Below are positions 12,784 to 23,600 of a DNA stretch of 64,000 bases, piece by piece (position 1 is the stretch's first letter; the number at the start of each line of letters is the position of its first letter). Source of the stretch: Alitta virens (lineage: Eukaryota; Annelida; Polychaeta; Phyllodocida; Nereididae). The stretch is from contig OW028584.1 in NCBI GenBank assembly GCA_932294295.1, positions 32,373,969-32,437,968 on the forward strand. The letters run 5' to 3'. The notes beneath the pieces were generated by a model that was not told the origin of the DNA, did no database searches, and was given only the letters and a program-made list of their open reading frames with translations. A program made the translations under genes and the position numbers.

Positions 12784-13185
12784 CTATTTACAAACAAATA
12801 ATTTGATATATCATGAAGGATGAAATAAATTGGAAAGGCACCTTGAAACAACAGTGACAATATGTCACAAGTCGGTATAGTTGCCAAATGACAACAAATG
12901 TCAATCTGAAGTGAACCTAAACTGAAGGGACACTGCAGTTAAGTTATTAATTGCTAGACTTAGCAAATTTAAGCAAAGAAAAATACACTGATTAAATTCT
13001 TTTGAAAGTCTGAAATCAAAGTTGTACACTTCTAGTGCACTGAAATGAGTCCATGTACACTTAAGGTAATCTCCTTTGTGACAACTAACGGATTACCCTC
13101 TCAGACGAAACACTGAAGCTCACTGTTGCTGATCCGGCTTAGTTCCCAAGTTGTCTGGTGCACATGTCCTCACTGGGGGCTACAT
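12784..13185 (-). other. Element C leader region
   Basis: Untranslated leader between the 5' LTR and the gag remnant on the minus strand. No frame or repeat of note is visible. Confidence 0.6.
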
Positions 13186-13541
13186 TGTTCAGGGAAAATA
13201 TGATGCTTGAACACCAATTGCGTTGGCCAATTTTATTGTCGATAAAAACCCCTTTGAAGGGGCTTTTATATAAATTAACCAATGTGGTAACCAAATGGCT
13301 AGGGTGACCAACCAAACTTCAACAGGCAAACAGGCCTAAATACCGAAGTGGTCAATTCTGTCAGCATTCCAAGTAGTTGCTTTGGAGTGCAACTGTGGAG
13401 TGTATGAAATTGCTCTCCAGCTAATTCAACTTGAATGGAGGGATTAAGCCCTCTGGTGGCAAAGTGAATTACTCTGGTCAGCTTTGAGGTGCTGACCTCT
13501 GCTGGTATTATAAATGAATAGCCCTGAATAGCTCTGCTACA
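13186..13541 (-). repeat. Element C 5' LTR
   Basis: Same length and ends as the 9426-9781 copy. Differences seen include t/a in ccatatggct, c/a in gggattcagcc, a/g in caaaatgaatt and two g/c changes near the right end. Adjacent on the internal side is TGTAGCCCCCAGTGAGG (minus strand, after one base), which does not begin TGG, so the primer-binding site is unassigned. Confidence 0.85.
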
Positions 13542-13780
13542 TTAGGAAGAACATAGGGTCGTATTTGAGTGATGCTGTTATATTCCTGAGTCTTTATTTA
13601 TAAGTGTGCCATACGATCTAAGTGACATATATTCTGAAATGACAGTCGAGGATTCCAATCCCAGTCGTTAATGTCACAGAGGAACGGAGCATACGATCAG
13701 AGTGTTTGGCTATTTACAGTGATGACCAATACATGCTGTGAATCAATATGCTTCCCAAGCAGCTTAAATGACTGGAACAG

Positions 13781-13878
13781 CCCAGATGGCATTCCAAATT
13801 GTATCGACGTCGGTGCGATGTCAGCGACGTCAAAACGATGTAGGAATGACGCTGGCCCGATTTGGAATGCTATCTGGG
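13781..13878. mobile_element. 98-base fold-back MITE
   Basis: Ends cccagatggcattccaaatt and gatttggaatgctatctggg are inverted with two mismatches. The interior carries gacgtc palindromes (cgacgtcggtgcgatgtc). The arrangement is typical of very short MITEs. A target duplication is not evident. Confidence 0.6.
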
Positions 13879-14904
13879 AGGCAGGCCTGTCAAGGGGTAT
13901 AAATTGTGTAATCATATGGCTAACCCTACAATTTAAAAGTGTCAAAAAAAGATTTTTGGTCTAGTTGCTTGATCATATGGCCACAATAGTAGTGTTTTAG
14001 TGGTAAGATCTGCACCAAACAGTTTGTTTATCTCATAGCTTTCCTCCAATGCCACAAGCCATAAAAAAAGGTGAATAAAGCTGGACCAATTTTACTAAAT
14101 GATTTTCAGTAACATTTAGCATTAGCTTGATATTAGATGATACCAACATTCGATAGTAATGGGTTGTTAATGGTATATATATATCTTGCGATTTATTTAA
14201 GGCCAATATAATGATGATGGAACTACGATGCATATTCAGACTTCATTAGATTATTAAGCTACAGTTCAATATCGCTGGAAAATGAAGATGAAGAAAGTGG
14301 AAATATAATTTAGAATGAATCTATGAAATGACCTTGTGTGTACAGGTAAATCTTTTATTCAGTTAATTAATTTTTTCATGTATGTCAGTTTAAAAGATAA
14401 ACTTATATAAGAATAATCGTGTATTTTCAAAGAGAGAAATTGAGAAATCTCTCAGTCTGACATGTGGGTGCCAAGGGAAATGTTTGCAGCTAGTGTCATA
14501 TCAGGACGTATTGCTTTGAAGAAAAAAGTACCATGTTCTGCCGAAAAGTAATACCCGGCAGGTTAAACTGATGCAGCTCTACAAGGAAACTTTATTTACA
14601 GATGGAAAGAATACAACTTTGCATCGTGTTGAAGGGAAACTATTGTGCAGGTATGTACGTAGTTGTTGGCTGCCTGAAGATAAATTACTATACAAAGTTT
14701 GTTTTACTTCTGAGAAAAATCCATGTCGCTAACTGCAGCAACATTAATAATTTTCTGCCAAAGCTATAGCCATTGTTAAATATAGCTGGCTGTGTGTAGC
14801 TAAGCAGATTGTAAGAAGGGCCATAACTTTGCAGTCCCAGGCTAAACTGTGGGGGATCAGTGCTAATGCCCCTTTGGTGTGTGGAGAATGAATTCCAGTC
14901 TTAG
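13879..14904. other. Intergenic DNA without recognised gene
   Basis: AT-rich host sequence up to element A. The last four bases TTAG (14901-14904) form the left target duplication of element A. No gene is visible. Confidence 0.5.
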
Positions 14905-15281
14905 TGTTGAATTGAAGACAAGTCAGGAAGGTAGTGTGTAGTGAAGCTTTATTCTGCTTATGACCCAGACTAGTGGGTTGTCTAGGCTTTTATATTATTC
15001 ACCAGACAAAGGCCAGAGTTGGGCCTGTTGTCATGGATCTTTGAGACAAAGCCTCATAAAATCAATATGGAGCTTCTGGTCCAGTGAGACTGGCCAGTTG
15101 GTCCATTGTCCTATTACCTAAGACCAGCAGATGCAACTGCTGTGGTCTTCTGCATAATTAATCTGAATGCACAGACAAAGCAATTCCTTTGTCTGTCTAT
15201 AACATATAGAAGTACATATAGATATTTGACTATAGTATATTAAAGTTAAGATATTACTAACATGATAATAATAACATGATA
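14905..15281 (-). repeat. Element A 3' LTR, full length (377 bases)
   Basis: Plus-strand reading TGTTGAATTGAAG...CATGATA. In element sense an AATAAA signal lies at about 14944-14949 complement, close to the LTR end, leaving a short U5. This signal is inside the block that is absent from the other LTR. Confidence 0.85.
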
Positions 15282-16337
15282 TGCCCTTGGTGGGTTGATT
15301 AAATTAATCTTATGAATTATATGCTAAATGAATATGATAAATAGATTAATTTAATAAATATGCATTGATGTTTATCATTCGCAGATGAAAATATCAGTTT
15401 AAAATTATATTGTAACATTTTGTTAATATTTTTGTGTACATAACTTTGTTATGCATTCTTTGTATTGTCACTGTTTATAGTTAACATTCATATATGTTTA
15501 TCTGTGTGACTTTAACGTCAATGTTCATAATTAACATTTATAATTTTAATTTCTTCCGGTTTTCCTTCTGGTCTTTCGGTTGGTGTATTTCATCCGGTTT
15601 TCCCCTGGTCTTCCGGTTGGTGTTTTGCATTTCTTCCGGCTGGTCCTCTGGACTTCCGGTTGGTCGTTGTTGTTGTTCGTCTTGATGCCATTATGCGATG
15701 GGTTTTGCGTTTTGGATCTACGTTTTATGCGGTGCGATGATTGATCCGATACTCTTCTTCAGCGATGGGATGATGGATCTGTACGCTGGATGGCGATGGA
15801 GGTGCCCTGTGTCTGTGGGGCATAGCATCTGGCCTTGGATACATCAGTGTTTGGGCTACTAATGCTGAAAAACAATTCTTTAGGAACACATAGTAATGTT
15901 TACTACTATTTACAGTTTGACCAGTTTGTTGAAATATTAACTTGCTTTTGCAATGTTTTTGCAAAATTTTTTTAAGTCTATGAAATGATTATGTTTTACT
16001 TTATAGTTATGCTGAATGTTTTTGTGACATTGGTGATTTTAACATTGTATGCTTATAGTTATAAAAGTTTGTGAAAATTTTGTACGGTATCATTTGTTGT
16101 TTGGATGCTTCCAATAGTCTACACATTTTATCTAATCTAAGTTTGCTACTATAAAATGCTCTAAGAGGCTACATATAAAGTTAAACATATTAAATAAAAA
16201 TGAGATGGAGGGAGGAATGTATGAATGAACATTGTTGCTTCGTCCTTACCAAGTAATTTTTGACAATTGCACTAATCATGGTTTAAAATTTATATATTTA
16301 CTCTATATCTAAAAGTTTTACAGTGATGAGGTGTCAT
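15282..16337 (-). other. Element A 3' untranslated region with tandem repeats
   Basis: About 1 kb between the env stop and the 3' LTR. A tandem array of about 39 bases x 3 lies at 15551-15666, with CCAACCGGAAG repeated in element sense and paired CCGG tetranucleotides that could form short stems. An 8-base inverted repeat TGTCATCT / AGATGACA (16332-16339, 16349-16356) spans the env stop. A motif catcgctgaagaaga near 15755-15770 complement resembles the stem-loop arms in element B. No purine tract sits next to the LTR. Confidence 0.6.
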
Positions 16338-19019
16338 CTATCTAGCTAAGATGACAGTGGTGGTTTTGGGTCTGGTTGCGTCTTCGGCGGTTGCGCTAGC
16401 TGTGGCGTTTGCGGCAGCGGCTCCCGATTCCTCATTAAATGAGGGCCTTATCCAACGGACTCTGGTTGGGTCCATAGCATCTGTCCCTGGGGGTATCAGA
16501 GATGCTGTCATTGGGGACTGTTCTTCCGTGGTCCTCAATCTTGAGTAGGGAAGTGGCAGTCCGCTTCTTGGGCTCGAGAGTTTGGTCCATGAGCTTATAG
16601 CCCATGCCTGGTCTGCTTGCAAGAGTAGTACCCGGACCGTGTGAAAATCTGTTGTTAAATGGCGGCATCCGGTGTACGTATTCCAAGGCAGCTGGATTTC
16701 TGCAGGTGGGATGATCCTGTTTGTCTCCGTCGCCAATTCCAATGGAGACCAGTCCACGTATAAATATCCACACATACCTCTCCAGATTGTATAAAAGTTC
16801 TTGACTTCTGCGTTTGCGGCTGCAGTGATAGCTTGCAGGTCATATGGGAGTGTCGTGATTTTAAGGTGTAGATATTTTGAATTAGAGTATAAACATATGT
16901 ATAATTCACTTTCTAATGATGATAGGCGTGCATTTGTCTCAACCAGGTTGTGACATGCTGGTTTCACCCTGTCGCACACGATTAGTATTGTATTTATGAT
17001 GGACAAAATGAGGGCTGTATTGATGACGATTGTGCGCCATAGTGGCGTTACGTCTGTAGAGATGATCGCTGGAGCTGGTGTATTTGTTGGGGCGTACAAT
17101 TCCAGGGCTTGAGTTGTGCCCACTAAAGCTGCAGTAGCCATAATGAGTTGTTGGGCTGCATGCAGGCGTCTCCAAATGTAATAGAGAGCTGCGGCGGTGG
17201 CGATCTGTGCTACTAACATTGTTATTATAGCAACAGTTGATAAGATGGTGCCTTGGTCGCTTCCCATCCATTCAACAATATTGAATTCTGTGAGTCCATT
17301 GTCTGTCGCAGTGAATGAGTCTAAGTCCGTCGCTAGTGCGTCGTCGTCGTCTAAATTAAGCGTCGTCATTTTAATTTTGTCATGCAGTGCCTTTGGCAGG
17401 TGAAAGTTGTATTGTTCTGTGGTGTATAGAGATGCAGTGAAATTGCGTGGCATTGTGTGGTTGTATAATTTTGTGAACACTAAGAAATTCACACTGTACT
17501 CAATGGTTGAGTTTGATGTGTGGCAATCAAGAGCGTCTGAGTGTATTTGTGTGTGGTGTGATTTGAGTGAGCATTGACACTGCAGTTTTACAACAAACAG
17601 GCCCTTGTGTGATATTGTTGTGTTAGGTTGGCAGGACTGAGTCCATACCCTGTTAGGAGTGTATAGTAAATAGCCCCCTGAAGGTTGGGAGTAGACAAAT
17701 TCTTTAGTAAGAGGAGGAGAATTTAGTATAGTGTGGGTGCAAGCGTGCAGAATTCCCGAGGAAAAGCCAAAGTATAGAGCGAGAGTGCAAGAAAGTTGAG
17801 TTGTTGATTTAGGAATTATGTTCTTGATATTAATTTGGTCGTGCCGAGGAAGAGAATTCTCAGGCAACTCAAAGTATGAATCGTTATAGCGAGCTATAGC
17901 GAACCATGGCCTTGTGTTAGTGATTAGAGTATAAATATCAGTATGTTGTGCAGATGGCACTGGTAGGATATCGATTCGATAGAGTGAGAAGATAGAGGAA
18001 GGAGTAGCTATTGGTATGCGTATTTTGATGTATATGTGTGTTTCATCATAAGTGGCTGTAGTGAGGTGTGTATCCCTATAGTATGGCCTAATATCAGACT
18101 CTACATATAGGTTATGTTCTATCTTTTTGACTTTGTTATTGACATCATCAAGAATCTCACGCAAGTGATCCGGTGATAGGATGTTCGCTGTCAACCTACC
18201 TGCGATGAGTTCTGACATATCTTTAACACTAGTCAGTGTGTGCATGTGCAACTGTGTGAGTGTGTGAATGTGTAATTGGTATCGTTGCGCCCAAGCAATA
18301 AATTGTCTGGTTTTGTTGATTTGTAAAGTATTTTTGTAAATTTGTTTAGCCAAAGACTCTGCAAATTGTTCGTACTTACGTATGTCGTCGATGTTGTTGT
18401 GTATGTCAGTGATCACAGAATCCAAGGTCTGTAGGTTAGCCCGGAAGGTGTCCACTCTCTTGTTTATCCGGACCTCAAATGACTGGAGTTGCTGGACGTC
18501 ATGGATCCTTTCCTTCTTTTCAGTGGCAATCATGATGGCTAATTGCTGGAGATGCGATTGCAAGATCTTTATGTCCTCCTCTGTGGCTACACCCATGATC
18601 TTCTTGGCTACAGTACCTAAAATGTTAAACCATGCACGTTTGGGGCGTGATGGCGTGGATCGGTGTGGTTTGGTATCCATCATGGACTTGATGGATCTCT
18701 GAGCTGAAGTGATTTCCGAGATTATCTGGGCTGTGAGGTCATAGAAGTGCTCTTCCATGTCAGTGATCAAGTCACATATGGTGTTGTTGTCCGATCCCTG
18801 TTCATCTTCGTTTGAGCATGACACTGCTGGATGAAGCAATGTAAAGTCCATGAAGTATGGCAACGCCAATGTATGGTGCCATACCATGGGCGAGACGTTG
18901 ATGTCTCTCTCCTTGATGAAAACTGCTCCGACGTTGGGTCTAACGATGACTTCAGCTGGTGCTGCAGTCAAAGTTTTCAGTGATGCTAAGCAAAACACAA
19001 GTGTGATGTAAATCAGCAT
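16338..19019 (-). CDS. Element A Env, F-type fusion glycoprotein
   Basis: An 893-residue envelope-like protein. Signal peptide at residues 1-20. A furin-type site RPKR at 125-128 is followed at once by a hydrophobic segment AWFNILGTVAKKIMGVAT (129-146), the position and style of the fusion peptide in baculovirus F and gypsy-type Env. A heptad-rich helical region follows (150-300), then a cysteine-containing ectodomain with several NxT/S sites. Membrane segments lie at about 591-616 and 661-682. After the second there are another 210 residues with a region conserved in element B (about 690-810). Usual errantivirus Env is near 480 residues and baculovirus F near 650-690, so this one is long. 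It would mediate membrane fusion if made. No internal stop is present. Confidence 0.85.
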   Translation of the reverse strand: MLIYITLVFCLASLKTLTAAPAEVIVRPNVGAVFIKERDINVSPMVWHHTLALPYFMDFTLLHPAVSCSNEDEQGSDNNTICDLITDMEEHFYDLTAQIISEITSAQRSIKSMMDTKPHRSTPSRPKRAWFNILGTVAKKIMGVATEEDIKILQSHLQQLAIMIATEKKERIHDVQQLQSFEVRINKRVDTFRANLQTLDSVITDIHNNIDDIRKYEQFAESLAKQIYKNTLQINKTRQFIAWAQRYQLHIHTLTQLHMHTLTSVKDMSELIAGRLTANILSPDHLREILDDVNNKVKKIEHNLYVESDIRPYYRDTHLTTATYDETHIYIKIRIPIATPSSIFSLYRIDILPVPSAQHTDIYTLITNTRPWFAIARYNDSYFELPENSLPRHDQINIKNIIPKSTTQLSCTLALYFGFSSGILHACTHTILNSPPLTKEFVYSQPSGGYLLYTPNRVWTQSCQPNTTISHKGLFVVKLQCQCSLKSHHTQIHSDALDCHTSNSTIEYSVNFLVFTKLYNHTMPRNFTASLYTTEQYNFHLPKALHDKIKMTTLNLDDDDALATDLDSFTATDNGLTEFNIVEWMGSDQGTILSTVAIITMLVAQIATAAALYYIWRRLHAAQQLIMATAALVGTTQALELYAPTNTPAPAIISTDVTPLWRTIVINTALILSIINTILIVCDRVKPACHNLVETNARLSSLESELYICLYSNSKYLHLKITTLPYDLQAITAAANAEVKNFYTIWRGMCGYLYVDWSPLELATETNRIIPPAEIQLPWNTYTGCRHLTTDFHTVRVLLLQADQAWAISSWTKLSSPRSGLPLPYSRLRTTEEQSPMTASLIPPGTDAMDPTRVRWIRPSFNEESGAAAANATASATAEDATRPKTTTVILAR

Positions 19020-20664
19020 CTTGATTGTTTGACTGGTAGTCGAACTATCGAATGATGGTGCTGTCGGATGTTATATACTATTTTGTGGTGTAGGGGTGTG
19101 TCCAGTGCATGAGGGCGTGACTGTGCTTCTGACCTATGGGGTGTCAGTTGGGTGTTGGTCAGTTACAGTGCATGACCTAAGTCTTGGTCATTTTGCTGCT
19201 CTTGTGCCTGTTTTGTTACGTCATAACCCCTTAATTGGTTGGCTGTTTTGAAATACATATTATGCTTCTAAAGTGGCTGTGGACAAATGCAATTGACACT
19301 TTGAAGTCGGATTGCTGGTTGCATTCCTTAATTGAGGAGATACCTATTGTCTAGGCATTTGTAAGGGATGTAATCAAAGGGTAGGGTTGGAAGTCAACAT
19401 AGTATGGATAATGAACGAATGGTGATGCGATGTAATTGGTGTGTAATTAGCTCTTGTGCACCAGCTGTGTTGACAGCTTGGTGGTATCACAAAGTGCCTC
19501 TTACACAAGAGAATTTAACTAGAATACAAGAGTCCCTTTTGAACTTCCATTGAAGAGCTGAAAGGATAAAGGAGATTACAGAAGGATGCATCTTCTGAAG
19601 CCCTGATGGGAAGTGGAGCCACTCGGCCTGGGGCTTAGTTAACAATAGACTGCACCATCCAGTGTCAAAGTGGCTAATTAAATTCGGCAGGTTGTTAGCC
19701 TACCCCGTAAATTACGGTGTATCTTCCAACAGGAAGGACTTGCCCTAATTGTAATATTTGCTGGCATTAGGGCTTTTGTGCCAGTGGTTCTTCTTTGAAT
19801 TTAGCAATTAGTTATTGCATGGTGCGAGAACGCTACACCTTTGTCCTTATGTTTAAATTATAAACGATTGCGAGGAAACGCAATCATAACCCCAATTTTA
19901 TAAAAGAAAGAAAACGCCTGGGAAAATGCGTCTTGTAATATATATCCCTAATATATATCCCTAATTTCTATGTTATGGGCGCAAGGATGTGCGCCAAAAG
20001 TAATAATTTACTTTTGTGGTAGCCCGACGTTTATTTGTGATAGCGCCCCGGCTCCCCGGGCCCTATAATTGTGAACATATTTATATTAATAATAGTGCCT
20101 GTTCATTTATGTGGCTCTATGAATAAACCCTTATTTTATATTGAGATAGCGCATGGGTGTTTGCGCTATAAAAAGTTGTGCACCAGAAAATACCATGAAG
20201 AATTCATAATTCATAATTACATAAATATATACAATGTAACTATCTATACATTTTAACTTACAATGTGCTGTTTTGGCATGTTATGGTGTCTTTCCGTAGA
20301 CAGCCATAGGGCCTTGCAGTATACATTGCAAGATAATACATTTTTACACAGTGAATTGGCATGATATGTGGTCTTACCGTAGACCGCCATATGGCCTTTT
20401 TCACTGATCTAATCTAAAACAACATTGAAGTATGCAAGTTTGACATTGGGTAGTATAATTTATGCTTGGTTAGAAGTTTTATCCGGGTTATTAATGCAAG
20501 TTTTCAAGAAGAGCAGTTTGTGATCCTGCTAGTCTGAAGTATTTGTCTTGCAGTAATGTGTTGACATATTCTGAGCATTGTGGGTGGTTACCCATGTCTA
20601 TCCATGTGTTGTCGGTATTTTGGGTGTCATGTGTATTTACCAATAGCTGTAGGTCTCCATTTTT
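19020..20664 (-). other. Element A pol-env spacer with stem-loops
   Basis: A 1.6 kb gap with no long frame. Stem-loops are evident: GCCCTAAT at 19742-19749 pairs with ATTAGGGC at 19766-19773; ccgtaaattacgg near 19706; and two related copies of a hairpin with gtct...cgtagac at about 20290-20315 and 20368-20392, each embedded in a similar gcatgwtatg...gccatayggcctt context. Env must be reached by splicing or another internal mechanism; I cannot identify the splice sites. Confidence 0.55.
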
Positions 20665-23600
20665 TCAACCTTGCTTTGTGATTGGGTAACACATTCTTGT
20701 TGGCACTGGGGAGACTAATAGTCTTTGTAATTGGTCGCTTTGTACTGGACTTGGTGCTGCTATCAGAGAGTTGCACGCTGCATTTGAAATGCATGCTTGT
20801 AAAATATCAAAGTTAGGCTGTACTTCAGTTTGTATTTTACAATATTTGTGTGGTGCAGGAGGTGTCTTTCCATTTTCATCCGTAACTAAATCTTTCAAAG
20901 ATTCTTGTTTGAGATGAGATACATTGTTTGTGCTTCCTGTATCAGTTCTGATCCAAGCTACCTTTAAGCGATTCACATGAAATATTCCAGAAAGTCTGTG
21001 GCCTTCTAGTGTTTCTAATATAGCATGTGATTTATCCAACATATGTTGAATAACCAATGGTCCTACAAAATCCAATCTTATTTTCTTTGAGTTAGTTTGC
21101 AGTGCACTAGCACTTGGAGCTAGTAAATACACAAGCATACCTTCAGAGAAAACTTGGTATTTTGTGGTTTTGTTTAATTGCCTGCGGGCCTGTTTTTGTT
21201 GTAGCTGGGCCTGTATTTCTAGCATTGACTTTCCTACCTTTTCTAATCTCTTTTTGAGTGTCTCAACATACTGTCTGTACGATGGCACAATATCTGTAAT
21301 ATTGCCACAGTCAAATGTAGTACGTGGGTGTCTCAAGTAGAGTAGGTAGTATGGTGACATATTGTCTAATGCTGGGCTGGCAAATGAATTGTAGGCATAT
21401 GCTACAGAATTCACAAATATTGGCCAATCATGGCCGTTGTCAGTGAGACACGTTGTTATCAAGTTTGAAATAGTACCAATGAATCTTTCAGACTTGTTGG
21501 CCTTGTGGTTCCCTATAGAGACAAATTTATGTTCAATCTTCAGTGCTTTGAACACATATTGTAATACTTGGTTGTCCCATTCTTTACCTAGGTCACTCAC
21601 AAATTGTTCACATGGTCCGTATTGCAGAACACATCGCTGTAATACAGCTTCTGCGACTGTGGCAGCATCTTTATTTTGTAATGGAACCAATGTAATGAAC
21701 CTTGTGATGTTACATACTAAAACTAGTATATAGCGGTAACCGGCTGGTGTCTCAGGCATTTGTTTTAAATCAGCATAAATCGTGCCGTACGGTGCATATG
21801 AGACAGGGATGTTCATCTCAAAGGGTCTTTCCTCGTTGATTGGTGTCTTTCGAGCTTGGCATGTTGTACAAGTACGAATGTACTGTGTTACCTGCTCATG
21901 CAAGCATGGGAAATGAAATCGCTGTTTGATTGTTGCTGCGACCCGCACAATTCCTTGGTGACACGCCAGGAGGTTGTCATGGTGCAAGGATATAACAAAA
22001 GGGACCAGAATCTTGGGCACTGCCAATTTGAGACATTGGTCTTCCTCTTTCTGTGCAAATTTGAACAATATTTTGTCAATCAGGACATACTGTTCTGCAA
22101 TGAGCATAATGCGTTTTGCAACAGTTTTGTTTGGAGGCAGAAGGCCTTCTGTTATATACGAATATACATCTTTAAAATCTGCACACTGGGATTGTAATCT
22201 AGCTACTTCGCGTTTGTCATACGGTAAGTGGTAGTTCTTTAACACTTTTGCCTGCAGTTTTCGTAACATTTCATTCAACTGCTTTTGATTTGGCATATGT
22301 TTTGCCATTACAACAGACTTATCTATGTCAAGTGGTTTTGTAGCTTTTGTCATATAGTCAGGGACGTCTGTGTGAGTTTCGTGTACTGTTTCTGTTTTGT
22401 CATGGAATGTCGTGTCCTTATATTGTCCTGTTTGGGTCTGTCTAACAGTGTCCACTAATCTTAATGGCTTGCTGCGGACTGGAGTATTGGTCCTTAATAC
22501 TGTAACAGGTTGTATTGGTGCTGTTGGTAGTCGGTGTTGTCTAGCTGTTCCTTGTTCACCTTGTGGATCAATCCTAGGAGTGGAGATCGCTGGTTTTGGA
22601 ACTTGGGGCGACGTGGGTGTTACTGAGCTGCGGAGGTCAGTAACTGCACGTTCCTGAGTCACAGTTCGCTCTCGTCGAGGTCTTCCCCTGCCTTTCGGCT
22701 GTTGTTGTAGTGTTGTAGTCGCTGTCAGTGTACTGTTTGTGGCTGTAGCCGTTGTGTTGCTAGGCAGTTGAGGCTGTTGTAACGTCTGGCTTCTTGTTAC
22801 TACAAATGCAATGTCATCTGTTGTCTTTTCCACCTTTTGTGGATATCTAGACAAATAATCAGCGATGACTAGTGATTTACCTTTGGTGTATTGTACATTC
22901 ATGGAATAACTGCTAAGTTTTTCAAGTAACCTAGTTATTCGCTCCGTGGCCGGCTCATGTTTGGATTTTAAAATCTGTGGTATTGCCGCATGATCGGTAA
23001 ATACATCAAAATCGGTGCATTTGAGTAAGTAGCGAAATGCTGTTACTGCAATTACTAAACCAGTGAGCTCTAACTCAGTGATGCTGTAGTTGGCTGCTGC
23101 TGGTGGAAGAGATTTTGAGAAGTAGGCTATTAATCTCTCTTGGTTTCTTTGGATTTGCCAGAGGCTGGCGCCTACACCAACTTTGGATGTGTCTGTATAC
23201 AGGACAAACTTTCCTGTACTATTGGGCATTGCAAGGACTGGTGGTTGTATCAATAATTGGATGATTGTATCATAAGCATTCTGAGCTGTTTCGCTCCAGT
23301 CAAAATTGGCCTTCTTTGAGGCAATAGCATGGAGTGGTTTAAGCAAAGTTTGTAGGTTTTCTAGGTACATTGACAAGTATGATACCTTGCCTATAAAACC
23401 TTTCAGTTGTCTTTTGGTTTTCGGTTTTGGCAAATTTATAATTGCTTCTGTCCGATCGCGCATTGGTCTAATGCCTGCTTGTCGGTCAGTGATGATGATT
23501 TCGTGACCCATGTAAATCACTTTCTTCCTAAATAATTTTGCTTTGTCCGCTGCTATTTTAAGTCCATTATCTTGTAATGCCTTCAGGATAGTTTCAACAT

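Larger units (their letters stand above)
9426..13541 (-). mobile_element. Element C: decayed Ty3/gypsy-type LTR retrotransposon
   Basis: The element is flanked by two 356-base LTRs and by a 4-base duplication TTAG at 9422-9425 and 13542-13545. It reads on the minus strand. It retains part of a PNMA/ARC-type gag, reverse transcriptase, RNase H and most of the integrase. About a kilobase that should hold the rest of gag, the zinc knuckle and the protease is missing between 12107 and 12105. The integrase C-terminus is also missing. Frameshifts and stops break the rest. By eye the two LTRs differ at about five positions, so it is older than elements A and B. Confidence 0.9.
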
